This document shows, piece by piece, positions 47,224 to 55,818 of a stretch of 64,000 nt of DNA. The notes below the pieces were generated by a model. That model searched no databases, was not told the origin of the DNA, and was given only the letters and a program-made list of their open reading frames with translations. Numbering within the stretch: position 1 is the first letter of the stretch; each line of letters opens with the position of its first letter. Source of the stretch: Bacteroidales bacterium (lineage in GTDB: Bacteria; Bacteroidota; Bacteroidia; Bacteroidales; UBA1715); NCBI GenBank assembly GCA_016714605.1, contig JADKDL010000027.1, forward strand, positions 1 through 64,000, in the 5' to 3' direction. The translations under genes and the position numbers were made by a program.

Positions 47224-48417
47224 TCAGCAACCACCTTTTGCTTTTTTTACGTTTTTCGGTTTTACTACATTATTTTTATTTTTCTCAATAAGTACTTTTA
47301 GTTCTTCACTTGCTTTGGTTACAAATGCTTTGTCGTCGGGCGAATAGGAGTTAAGCACATCGCTCGATACCGAAAGTATTCCATTCTCGAATGTTTGATA
47401 TCCGCCTTTTAGAATAAAGAAGTTTTGAAAACCGAGCGTTTGAAGAATCTTTAGTACTCTTATTTCGTCGAGTTCAGAATCTGCAATAATAATTTTTTTC
47501 TTGTCGGGATTGTCGAATATGTCTGTCCAACCTTTGTTTGCCAAATCGGTGTATGCAATATTTATAGAACCGGGAAGTCCGTTTTTTGCATAGAGCTTTT
47601 CGTCTCGTGTGTCGATGAGTAGTATTTCTTTGTCTTTATCTAAAATACGAAATGCAAGTTCGCGAGAGTCTATATATCTAACATCTATTGTACTTAAATC
47701 AATAATTTCTGCTTTGCGGTACAGACTGGTGTTGAAATCGGTTACAAACAGCATTATAATACCAATGAGCATTGTACCACCAATAGCAGCTGTGTGGTAT
47801 GGTTTGTCTTTTATAAGTTGCAGTGAAAGTTTCACAGGTGTTTTATTCACTTTTTGCTCTATGATATAGGTTGCTACAAATGCTGCTAATGCTACAAAAA
47901 TCAATAGAAATACAAATACACCTCGCGGCATTTCTAGGGAGTCGAAAACCAGTAAATCGCCAAGGTACGAACTTGTGTAAAATTCGTCGTATAGCGGAAA
48001 CCCTTCAACAAATAGGAATGCTCCAACCAGAAGTCCGGCTACAAATACCATTGCATCAATCTTCCCGATGGAAAGTGCTGCAATACTAGTCCCCGGACAA
48101 AATCCGCCCATTATGAAACCTAGTCCCATTATACAACCGCCAACAATAGCAGGCCACACATAAGTTGGATTTATGTATATTGCCGACAAATCGAGCAATC
48201 CAAATCGGTTAAGTAAAATAATACCTACAACGGCAGTAACTGCTGCGGTAAAAAACACTCGGAGTACAACAAAATCGTACCCGTAAAATACTCCGGCAAG
48301 TTTGCGTGTCGATGAAAATCCGGCTTGCTCCAGTACATAGCCAAAGCCTATACCAATAAGCAATGCAAGTAAATAGTCGAAGTCGGCATCTATAATATTT
48401 CCTACAAGTGGTCCCAT
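47224..48417 (-). CDS. YeeE/YedE transporter fused to a catalytically altered rhodanese domain
   Basis: A 397-residue protein. The N-terminal half is a YeeE/YedE (DUF395) membrane transporter of thiosulfate/sulfur compounds (LEQAGFSSTRKLAGVFYG; MGGFCPGTSIAALS with the conserved cysteine), followed by further membrane segments and a cytosolic rhodanese-like domain (about 265-360, ILLIDTRDEKLYAKNGLPGSINI). The active-site loop reads IIIADSELDEIRVLK, without the catalytic cysteine. The protein ends in a Lys-rich tail closing with KGGC, a single terminal cysteine. It forms a pair with the smaller YeeE protein 19 bases upstream. It probably moves sulfur compounds made or used by the octaheme reductase. 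Confidence 0.87.
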   Translation of the reverse strand: MGPLVGNIIDADFDYLLALLIGIGFGYVLEQAGFSSTRKLAGVFYGYDFVVLRVFFTAAVTAVVGIILLNRFGLLDLSAIYINPTYVWPAIVGGCIMGLGFIMGGFCPGTSIAALSIGKIDAMVFVAGLLVGAFLFVEGFPLYDEFYTSSYLGDLLVFDSLEMPRGVFVFLLIFVALAAFVATYIIEQKVNKTPVKLSLQLIKDKPYHTAAIGGTMLIGIIMLFVTDFNTSLYRKAEIIDLSTIDVRYIDSRELAFRILDKDKEILLIDTRDEKLYAKNGLPGSINIAYTDLANKGWTDIFDNPDKKKIIIADSELDEIRVLKILQTLGFQNFFILKGGYQTFENGILSVSSDVLNSYSPDDKAFVTKASEELKVLIEKNKNNVVKPKNVKKAKGGC

Positions 48418-48436
48418 ACAATTTTTTGTTTACTAT

Positions 48437-48952
48437 TTAAATCCAAAGTTTTCTGAAGAAGTATGCAAATAGGTAACCGCTGCCAAATATTGCAAGCATG
48501 GTTATAAACCCTCCGGTAGAAAGAACTCCCATGCCACTGAGTGCTGCACCGCTGGTACAACCTCTGCCAAACTGCGCTCCGAAAGAAAAGAGAATACCTC
48601 CTGCAAAAGCAAAAATAAGTCGGGTGTTTGAACTAATTCGTGGTCCTTTATCTATTCGGAGTGTAAGCCTGTTTGAAAGCATTCCTGATAAGAAACCGCC
48701 AATTATAACTCCTAACACTTCGAAAACTAGCCACGATTTCAGTGGATTAGGTGCATTGTTTACATGTTGTTCATAGTATAAGCTTTCGTTTGTATGTTCG
48801 GGAGCAACAGTACTTACCACCGAAACAACACAGCTTTTTACTGCGCCACTGGCACCAAGTCCTCTGCCCGAAATAAGTACCGACGCAATAAGTACCAACC
48901 CAAGTAAGACTCCGGCTATATATGGGTTCATATGATTTTTTAGTGTTTCCAT
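48437..48952 (-). CDS. YeeE/YedE-family sulfur transporter subunit
   Basis: A 171-residue membrane protein with four to five hydrophobic segments and the conserved block FGAQFGRGCTSGAALSGMG, whose cysteine is the family's thiosulfate-contacting residue. It is about half the size of full-length YeeE and probably works with the YeeE-rhodanese protein next to it. It lies 41 bases after the cytochrome b gene in the sulfur operon. Confidence 0.88.
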   Translation of the reverse strand: METLKNHMNPYIAGVLLGLVLIASVLISGRGLGASGAVKSCVVSVVSTVAPEHTNESLYYEQHVNNAPNPLKSWLVFEVLGVIIGGFLSGMLSNRLTLRIDKGPRISSNTRLIFAFAGGILFSFGAQFGRGCTSGAALSGMGVLSTGGFITMLAIFGSGYLFAYFFRKLWI

Positions 48953-48993
48953 CTTATATCTGTTTCAAGTATTTCTTGACTATTGCTGTTCTA

Positions 48994-49668
48994 TTATTCG
49001 TTTACTGTTTCTGCTTCTTCTTCGGCCGATTGAGATGCAGTAAGTTTCTTCTCCACTTCATTATCATCTTCAAACTCTTCGTATCCGGTAAGCATTGCTT
49101 TTAGGTTTGATAGTACGGTGTGTCCGGTGGTTATTAGATATACATGTGCTATGATAAATGCAATAATAAGGAATGCTCCAAGTGTATGAAGTGTGGCTAC
49201 TGTTTCTAAGCCGTCTATATTCAGACTTTCTATAGCTCCTTGGTGTTCGTATCGGTAAAACATATACAATAGTCCGGTAAAAATAAGAAGCGGAATAAGT
49301 ACCACTTTCAACCCAAAATATACCAGTCGTTGAAGCGGATTGAGTTTGCTCAGTTGTGTTTTACGAACCGGATGTGGTGCGTTTTTGAATATGCCAAACA
49401 GATAATAATTTGCCTGATCTTTCATGTTTTTTACTGTGGGGATATACTGTTTCCACTCGTCGGTAGCAAAATGCCAGAATATGGTAAATACTACGAGTAC
49501 CAAAAACGTTATAGCTGCAAATTCATGATAACGAACAGCCTCTTCATATCCGAAAAACTGGTATGAACCATGAATTTCAAAACCGGTAAAGAGTAATAAA
49601 AATACAATAAACATTTGTGTCCAATGCCAAAAGCGTTCGTAGGCTTTGTATATGTAAACTTTATTCAT
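48994..49668 (-). CDS. Cytochrome b (thiosulfate-reductase/b561 type) quinol oxidase subunit
   Basis: A 224-residue membrane protein with four helices. Likely heme b ligands are histidines in ERFWHWTQ, VRYHEFAA, ATLHTLGAF and IIAHVYLITTGH. The C-terminal ~40 residues are acidic (EEFEDDNEVEKK, EEEAETVNE) and cytosolic. It likely passes electrons from menaquinol to the octaheme cytochrome encoded 32 bases upstream. Confidence 0.87.
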   Translation of the reverse strand: MNKVYIYKAYERFWHWTQMFIVFLLLFTGFEIHGSYQFFGYEEAVRYHEFAAITFLVLVVFTIFWHFATDEWKQYIPTVKNMKDQANYYLFGIFKNAPHPVRKTQLSKLNPLQRLVYFGLKVVLIPLLIFTGLLYMFYRYEHQGAIESLNIDGLETVATLHTLGAFLIIAFIIAHVYLITTGHTVLSNLKAMLTGYEEFEDDNEVEKKLTASQSAEEEAETVNE

Positions 49669-49700
49669 TTATGATATGGATATAAAATTATGTATCGTTT

Positions 49701-51263
49701 TTATTTCTTTCTTTTATGTGCTGATAAAATTCGAAGTAAGCCATGCCCTAATACTCCTGCAAGGGTAAGTATGATTATTATAAGTCCGAATTTATCAACA
49801 AAGGTATTGAAATCGCGCCCTGGCATATAAAATCCCGACACGTTTTTTAATCTTCCATCGCGGCTGTGGCATTCTATACAACTCACTGCCGATTCTTTTT
49901 TCGACACCATATAGTTTATAGGCCAGTACATCTCGGTGTGCACAAAACCATAATCGCCACTATATTTCTGGTCTATATATTCCATACCTTTTTGAGAGGC
50001 TTTTTGCCAGTTAAAATCTGTCCAGAATGCACCATTGCCTTCAACAGAGTCGGAGAGATTGGGCTGAATAAGTACTTTATTCTTTTTGTCGTATACTTGT
50101 TTACCTCTATGTATTTTTACCGGAATTATTTGCGCATCTCTATCTTCATAGCTTCCATAGAGCTGATTCATTTTTACCACTTGAGTAGTATCAGAAATTG
50201 TATCGCCTACTAAATAATGGTTTGCTGTACCGTTGAACCATACATACTCGGGTTCAACATTTTTTCCCCACACAAAATCGCCCTTTATAGAAAGGTAGGA
50301 GTGGTTGCCCATGCTGTCTTCTTCGTGATACGGTTTGCCGTCTTTTAGCTTTCCGGCAGTAGACCAGTCCCAATACATTTTAGTAGCATTAACTTTTGCA
50401 TATGTAGGAATATGGCAAGTCTGACAAGCTACTTTGAGCGAATGCTCGTTTATTATAGTTTCTTTATGAGGCATACTGGTGTGGCAGTCGGTACATAATG
50501 CACGGTTGCGGTTCATCGACGATACTGCATATAATTTACCCTTCATTACATGTTTTTCAGCCGGATGGCAGTCTATACATTCCATGTTCAGACCATCATA
50601 GCCCATGTGTACATCTACATCGGTACCAGAGGTGAGAAGAGCGTCTTCCAAATCGCCATGTTTTACATTGTTGCCACCGCCACCGTAAAAGTGACAAGAT
50701 CCGCAGTTGGTTTTCATTGGTTTGCCAACATTTTGTGCAACCTTATTTAGGTCAACCGAATCGTCGGGCATACCTGCGCCACCATTTTTCTTGGTGTATT
50801 TGCCCGAATTGTCGTGGCACACGAGGCAGTCTATATTTTTCTGATCGGTAAAGTCGTACGATTTATGATTCCAACCATATCCGGCATGACAGCGGTTGCA
50901 CGAAGCTTCGTTGGTGCCTATGCCAATACAAAAATTATTGAGCAAGTTCTTTTTTCCTACATTGGTAATACCTCTACCTTCAACATATTCCTCGCGCGAC
51001 CATAAAAAATGAGCACTTTTGAGCATCTCCTCACCACGTCCGGTATGGCAGGTAAGACAAGCAGCCGTAGCATCTTGCGGATTGGCAAACGGTTTTTGCA
51101 GAATTTCAAATTTACTATGATCGACCGATGATGTTTCGCGCACACTGTATTCTTTTTGCAGACCTTGCAAAACAGTTTCGCGGGTTTGGTTTTTTGTAAG
51201 AATTACAACCAATGCAATTATAATGATATTTATGACCAGCAGGTAGATGAATATTTTCTTCAT
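49701..51263 (-). CDS. otr: Octaheme tetrathionate reductase-like cytochrome c
   Basis: A 520-residue periplasmic multiheme cytochrome with an N-terminal anchor helix and a C-terminal membrane helix (GLIIIILTLAGVLGHGLLRIL). Eight CxxCH motifs are visible: CLTCH, CNRCH, CLVCH, CGSCH, CIDCH, CTDCH, CQTCH and CIECH. The number, spacing and blocks such as GTNEASCNRCHAGYGW and YWPINYMV fit the octaheme tetrathionate reductase family, which reduces tetrathionate and also nitrite or hydroxylamine in vitro. The partner cytochrome b and sulfur transporters downstream support a sulfur-oxyanion acceptor. The gene starts the operon. Confidence 0.9.
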   Translation of the reverse strand: MKKIFIYLLVINIIIIALVVILTKNQTRETVLQGLQKEYSVRETSSVDHSKFEILQKPFANPQDATAACLTCHTGRGEEMLKSAHFLWSREEYVEGRGITNVGKKNLLNNFCIGIGTNEASCNRCHAGYGWNHKSYDFTDQKNIDCLVCHDNSGKYTKKNGGAGMPDDSVDLNKVAQNVGKPMKTNCGSCHFYGGGGNNVKHGDLEDALLTSGTDVDVHMGYDGLNMECIDCHPAEKHVMKGKLYAVSSMNRNRALCTDCHTSMPHKETIINEHSLKVACQTCHIPTYAKVNATKMYWDWSTAGKLKDGKPYHEEDSMGNHSYLSIKGDFVWGKNVEPEYVWFNGTANHYLVGDTISDTTQVVKMNQLYGSYEDRDAQIIPVKIHRGKQVYDKKNKVLIQPNLSDSVEGNGAFWTDFNWQKASQKGMEYIDQKYSGDYGFVHTEMYWPINYMVSKKESAVSCIECHSRDGRLKNVSGFYMPGRDFNTFVDKFGLIIIILTLAGVLGHGLLRILSAHKRKK

Positions 51264-51496
51264 AAAACGGTGCGTATGGTTTGAAAGTTAGTTGATACGA
51301 GTATCTATAAACAAAGATATTATTTGTTGAACAATATAATGTGACCAAAGTCACACAAGTCCAAAAAATCAACGACGTTTGAACTTTTAGAAACGAACAT
51401 AATTTTATAATGTATTAATAATGAGACTTATAAAATTTTGTATTTTTGAGATGGGAGTGATAAATATCATTGAGGAGAGAAAGTATTTTCACTATT

Positions 51497-52846
51497 TTAT
51501 AGAGCCAATTTTAATAACTGAAATAACTTCACACTAAAATCCTTATTACTCATAAAATGTATATGTGCATAGCCGGCAAGTACATTTTTGTATGAGAGTC
51601 CGCAGGTCCAAGAAATGTTTGTTTCGGGTTTTCTAAGAGAGAATTTTTTACTGTAGTTTTTATTATCGGGTTCTACTAGGGTAGAGCTGTGAAATTCATG
51701 GCAACGAGAAGTAGTCTCATCAAAACCAATTTCAGCATAACCAAATCGTTGTAGTTTAGTGGTCATTTGAGTTCTACAGTTAAACACACCACACATTTCA
51801 AATTGTTCATTCTCCAAAGTCTCAATAGCTTGAGTTAAGTACATCAGTCCGCCACATTCGGCATAGATAGGAGTGCCACATTCGGCTTTGTCTCTTATAC
51901 TTTTCAGCATAGATTTATTGCTACTCAATGTTTCTGCAAACACCTCAGGGTAACCGCCACCAATATATACAGCATGGCAGTGAGCAGGCACTTCTTTATC
52001 TCTCAGCGGACTAAAATAGTGCAATGTAGCACCGCAGTGCTGCAATAATTCTAAATTATCGGCATAGTAAAAAAGAAAAGCCTCATCGTGAGCTACCGCA
52101 AGATTCAAACCTTTAAGTTCATGCCCGACCCAGGTTTCCAATATTGTATTTTCATTAATAGAAGGGGAGTACAGAGTACTCTTTAAAAGCGTTTCAACAT
52201 CTATGGTTTGATGCAAGGTACTTGTAAGTAATGTAATTTTAGAAAGTAAATCTTTAGTCTCCGCAGCCTGAACCAAGCCGAGATGTCTGCTTTCGAGTGA
52301 AATTTCTTTCAGAGGAGGCAGGTAGCCAATACACTTCACCTTGCATTCTTTCTCAATAAGAAGCTTTAGAAATTCATATTGCTGTTTGTTTGCAACCTGA
52401 TTGAGAATAACACCAACAATAAGATTATCTGGCTGCATAGAGCAATAGCCCTTTACAATAGCCACTACCGACTGGTACAGACCCATACAATTTATGGTAA
52501 GAATAATAGGAATTCTGAGCGTTTTAGCCAATTCATACGAACTTCCGGTAGCTTCTTCGCCCATGCCGTCATACAATCCCATGACGCCCTCAACAACTGC
52601 CACATCGCAATCTTTTGAGTGAGCATGAAAAAGAGCATGTATTACAGCCGGCGACATTAAATAGCTATCTAAATTATAAGACGAAACACCCGAAACAAAC
52701 TCATGAAAACGAGGGTCTATATAGTCGGGACCAGTTTTAAACGGAGCAACATTTAGTTTCAAGTCTTTAAGCAAAGCCATGAGTCCAATGGTAATTGTAG
52801 TTTTCCCACAACCGCTATTAGTGCCGGCTATCATGAAGGCATTCAT
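51497..52846 (-). CDS. cbiA: Cobyrinate a,c-diamide synthase (CbiA/CobB)
   Basis: A 449-residue cytosolic glutamine-dependent amidotransferase that amidates cobyrinate at positions a and c using ATP. The N-terminal P-loop domain has IAGTNSGCGKTTITIGLMA and TGPDYIDPRFH; the C-terminal glutamine amidotransferase (GATase_3) carries the nucleophilic cysteine in YAECGGLMYL, and HFMSN holds the catalytic histidine near the end. It stands alone with no riboswitch seen upstream, though the btu genes are within 8 kb. Other corrin-ring genes are not in the window. Confidence 0.92.
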   Translation of the reverse strand: MNAFMIAGTNSGCGKTTITIGLMALLKDLKLNVAPFKTGPDYIDPRFHEFVSGVSSYNLDSYLMSPAVIHALFHAHSKDCDVAVVEGVMGLYDGMGEEATGSSYELAKTLRIPIILTINCMGLYQSVVAIVKGYCSMQPDNLIVGVILNQVANKQQYEFLKLLIEKECKVKCIGYLPPLKEISLESRHLGLVQAAETKDLLSKITLLTSTLHQTIDVETLLKSTLYSPSINENTILETWVGHELKGLNLAVAHDEAFLFYYADNLELLQHCGATLHYFSPLRDKEVPAHCHAVYIGGGYPEVFAETLSSNKSMLKSIRDKAECGTPIYAECGGLMYLTQAIETLENEQFEMCGVFNCRTQMTTKLQRFGYAEIGFDETTSRCHEFHSSTLVEPDNKNYSKKFSLRKPETNISWTCGLSYKNVLAGYAHIHFMSNKDFSVKLFQLLKLAL

Positions 52847-53188
52847 TTGTAAGTTCTTTATAGAGGTTTAAAATATTGCCAAATATAAAGAAATGAATTT
52901 ATTTCTGAATCAATTGGTATGAGTTCAATTATGGCAAAATGGAATGAGCACAGAGGGAGTATAAAATTGATTGAGTAAACTCAAAGACCGAAGCCCAAAA
53001 TAAAATCTCTTTGCTTTGGAAATACTAAAGAATAAAACTACTTTAGAAGTCGAAAAATAAACAGATATATACGGAATAGAATAGCTGAGTTACGTATATA
53101 GGGATGTTACCCAACATAATAACGAAATTCGCAACAACTTGAGACAGAAAAATAAAAAATGAATATTAACAATAAAAATTAGATTAAA
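52847..53188. other. Divergent intergenic region (cbiA / SUMF1-like gene)
   Basis: These 342 bases separate divergent genes and should contain both promoters. No B12 box, hairpin or small gene was seen. Confidence 0.4.
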
Positions 53189-54328
53189 ATGAATAACAAA
53201 AAAAAAGGAATTCAATTTTACATATTAATAGCGATAGGTATGATGATGTTTTTTGCAAGTAGTTGCAAGAAAGATGAAGCAACAGTAAAAAAAGACCCAA
53301 TAATCACATGGTCAAATCCTACTGATATTACCGTTGGCACATTGCTAAGTGCCACACAGCTAAATGCCACAGCCGATGTTGCAGGTACATTTGTTTACAC
53401 ACCACCAATTGGAACAACTCTTTCTGTAGGTGCTAATCAGGATTTAAAAGTTGATTTTACACCCTCCGATTTGTCAGCATACAATGTAGCAAGTAAAACA
53501 GTTAAAATAAATATTGTTGCTAATTCTACACCAACTAATATTCAAACAGTAAACATCCCAGCCGGCACCTTTATCATGGGCAGCCCTTCTACAGAAGTAA
53601 ACAGAATGACAAACGAAACCCAATACTCGGTAACGCTTAGCGCTTTTCGCATAAGCAAGTACGAAGTAACCAATGCCCAATATGCAGCATTTCTCAATGC
53701 CAAAGGCATAGGCAGCAATGGTTTGTATGCAGCAGGTGCATATCCAACACAAGCCTTAATTTATTCCAGTAGTGGCAGTTACGACTGGGGTTTGCATTAC
53801 AACACCAATAAATGGGAGCCGGTTGCAGGTTACGAAAACAACCCTGTAATAGAAGTAACATGGTACGGAGCAACAGAGTTTGCTACGTATGCAGGTGGTA
53901 CTTTGCCCACCGAGGCACAATGGGAATATGCTTGCCGCGCAGGCACTAGCACTCCTTTTAATACAGGTAATTTTTTAACCAACCTGCAAGCAAATTATGA
54001 TTGGGCATGGCCATATCCATATAATAGTGGTACCAATACTGTAACTACCTGCCCTGGCAAAACCCAAGCCGTAGGTACTTATGCAGCTAATGCTTGGGGC
54101 TTGCACGATATGCACGGCAATGTATGGGAATGGTGCAGCGACTGGTACGGCACTTATCCCACCACAGCACAGACCAATCCTACAGGTGCTGCAACGGGCT
54201 CGTACCGCGTGTATCGTGGCGGCAGTTGGGGCGACAACGCTATGTTTTGCCGCTCGGCTCTTCGTAACGACTTCATCCCGAACAACAGCCGTAACTATTT
54301 AGGGTTTCGTGTTGTGTTCGTCCCTTAG
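53189..54328 (+). CDS. SUMF1/formylglycine-generating-enzyme-like lipoprotein
   Basis: A 379-residue lipoprotein with lipobox FFASSCKKDE. An Ig-like/MBG-type domain (about 35-115) precedes an FGE-sulfatase (SUMF1) domain (about 125-379): VNIPAGTFIMGS, ISKYEVTNAQYAAFLN, LPTEAQWEYACRAGT, GLHDMHGNVWEWCSDWYG and GSWGDNAMFCRSALRN, ending GFRVVFVP. No sulfatase is nearby. Many secreted Bacteroidota members of this family are not formylglycine enzymes, so its activity is open. The natural TAG stop here shows that TAG is a true stop in this genome. Confidence 0.88.
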   Translation: MNNKKKGIQFYILIAIGMMMFFASSCKKDEATVKKDPIITWSNPTDITVGTLLSATQLNATADVAGTFVYTPPIGTTLSVGANQDLKVDFTPSDLSAYNVASKTVKINIVANSTPTNIQTVNIPAGTFIMGSPSTEVNRMTNETQYSVTLSAFRISKYEVTNAQYAAFLNAKGIGSNGLYAAGAYPTQALIYSSSGSYDWGLHYNTNKWEPVAGYENNPVIEVTWYGATEFATYAGGTLPTEAQWEYACRAGTSTPFNTGNFLTNLQANYDWAWPYPYNSGTNTVTTCPGKTQAVGTYAANAWGLHDMHGNVWEWCSDWYGTYPTTAQTNPTGAATGSYRVYRGGSWGDNAMFCRSALRNDFIPNNSRNYLGFRVVFVP

Positions 54329-54442
54329 TTCAGTGTTTAGGGTTTTGAGCTAAAAAAGAGAGCAATTTCTTTAACGGAGTGAAGCAAAGGAGGGAGGGAC
54401 GACCGACTAAGTGAACGAAGTAAAAGGAATTGCTTTAAATGA

Positions 54443-54738
54443 ATACCGCCCCTCGTTCGGCTCCGGCTGTGCCTGAGCTGGTCATATTTCAATAGGCTAT
54501 TTCCTATAAATTAGAAAATAAGCATTATATGCAGATTGAGCTAGTATATTTGAAATTTTGAAAGGTTTAAATTTTATGGAAAATAATTTTAAAGAAAGGC
54601 AAAGCCTTGTACACTATAAACGATATAGGCACAGCCTAAGCCCAACGGGGTTTATAGTACGATAATTCGAGTTTGTAACTTGGACTTTACGAAGTAAGGG
54701 TGTATAAATTTTAAAAGGCACGAGCTACAAGTTCGTGC
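54443..54738. repeat. MITE-like repeat, copy 1 (left of the PIN pair)
   Basis: From GGCTGTGCCTGAG (54465) to ACGGGGTTTA (about 54654) this copy matches 55481-55668 almost base for base, including ATATGCAGATTGAGCTAG and GAAAGGCAAAGCCTTGTAC. Its terminal inverted repeats are degenerate (the left end reads CCCCTCGTTCGGCTCCGGCTGT). A looser match continues to about 54738. Confidence 0.8.
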
Positions 54739-54833
54739 CATACAATGATTTAGGAATGTTAGTGGCAAGGAAAAGAAAAAAGAAAAACATGTTTTGAGAA
54801 ATTGAATTATCTTTGTATGATAAGTATACAATC

Positions 54834-55301
54834 ATGAAAGTTAGATATTATATAGACACATCTGTTTTTGGAGGAATTTTTGACGAAGAGTTTCAAGAAT
54901 TTTCCAATCTGCTTTTTGAAAAAATAGACAAAGAAGATATTGTGATATTCTATTCGGAATTGACTGAAAAGGAGTTGAAAAAAGCACCTCAAAGAATTAA
55001 AGATTTTATCATTCAATTACCATCTGACAGAATAGAGTATTTGGAAATTTCAAAAGAGGCTTTTGATTTGGCATTACAATATATATCTGAAAAAGTTGTT
55101 GGAGAGACAAGTTACGATGATTGTGTGCATATCGCTTTAGCGACAATTAATAGGGCTGACGTTTTGATTAGTTGGAATTTTAAACATATTGTAAATTTAA
55201 AGAGAATACATGGATACAATGCTGTTAATATGAAGCTTGGCTATCCAATTTTAGAGATTCGCTCACCAAAAGAAATGATTGATTATGAAGACAAAAATTG
55301 A
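54834..55301 (+). CDS. PIN-domain nuclease, putative toxin
   Basis: A 155-residue protein starting at MKVRYYIDTSVFGG, where the first acidic PIN residue lies in YIDTSVF. Other acidic residues are in YSELTEKEL and SYDDCVHIALATI, and DVLISWNFKHI is a block common in this group. PIN domains cut RNA with a metal-binding acidic triad. It overlaps a 51-residue partner gene by 17 bases, as toxin-antitoxin pairs do, and the pair lies between two near-identical ~200-base repeats, suggesting acquisition as a cassette. Confidence 0.8.
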   Translation: MKVRYYIDTSVFGGIFDEEFQEFSNLLFEKIDKEDIVIFYSELTEKELKKAPQRIKDFIIQLPSDRIEYLEISKEAFDLALQYISEKVVGETSYDDCVHIALATINRADVLISWNFKHIVNLKRIHGYNAVNMKLGYPILEIRSPKEMIDYEDKN

Positions 55302-55440
55302 AAAAACATTTGATGCTGTAGAATTCATGCGTCAACAAAGAGATGCAATAAGTAAAGATATTGCTAATATGACATATGAGCAATTAAAGCAATATTTTGC
55401 AAAAAGTAAGACTGATGAAAGAATCATTCCAAGCCGCTAA
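55285..55440 (+). CDS. Small partner protein of the PIN toxin, putative antitoxin (51 aa)
   Basis: An ATG at 55285 inside the end of the PIN gene opens a 51-residue frame (MKTKIEKTFDAVEFMRQQRD, then SKDIANMTYEQLKQYFAKS) ending IIPSR. Short charged helical proteins with this FDAVxFMR and MTxEQLKxYF pattern pair with PIN proteins in Bacteroidota. The coding overlap implies coupled translation. Confidence 0.75.
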   Translation: MKTKIEKTFDAVEFMRQQRDAISKDIANMTYEQLKQYFAKSKTDERIIPSR

Positions 55441-55463
55441 CATGCAGTCAGCGAAGCTGAACT

Positions 55464-55668
55464 AAACCCCGTTCTGCTCAGGCTGTGCCTGAGCCGGTCA
55501 TATTTCAATAGGCTATTGCCTAAAAATTAGAAAATAAACATATATGCAGATTGAGCTAGAATATTTGAAATTTTGAAAGGTTTAAATTTTATGAAAAATA
55601 ATTTTAAAGAAAGGCAAAGCCTTGTACAATATAAACGACTTAGAAACAGCCTAAGCAGAACGGGGTTT
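55464..55668. repeat. MITE-like element, copy 2, with 23-bp terminal inverted repeats
   Basis: The ends 55464-55486 (AAACCCCGTTCTGCTCAGGC...) and 55646-55668 are inverted repeats with one mismatch, giving a 205-base element with no gene. The interior is almost the same as copy 1 at 54465-54653. It has the structure of a non-autonomous transposable element. Target-site duplications were not identified. Confidence 0.82.
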
Positions 55669-55768
55669 GTATCTCGGACTATACAAGGTAATTGTAGTAA
55701 ATGATTTTTTAAGGCACAAGCTACAAACTAGCGTCATCTGATTGAGTTTTAAATGCGCAAAAAAATAA

Positions 55769-55798
55769 AAAAAAAAGCCTCAATAAAATTGAGGCCTT
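55769..55798 (-). terminator. Terminator of the 2173-residue protein gene
   Basis: GCCTCAAT (55777-55784) pairs with ATTGAGGC (55788-55795); on the minus strand the hairpin is followed by a long U run (the A run at 55766-55776). It is about 20 bases past the stop. Confidence 0.85.
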
Positions 55799-55818
55799 CT
55801 AAGAAACAGGGAATGAAA

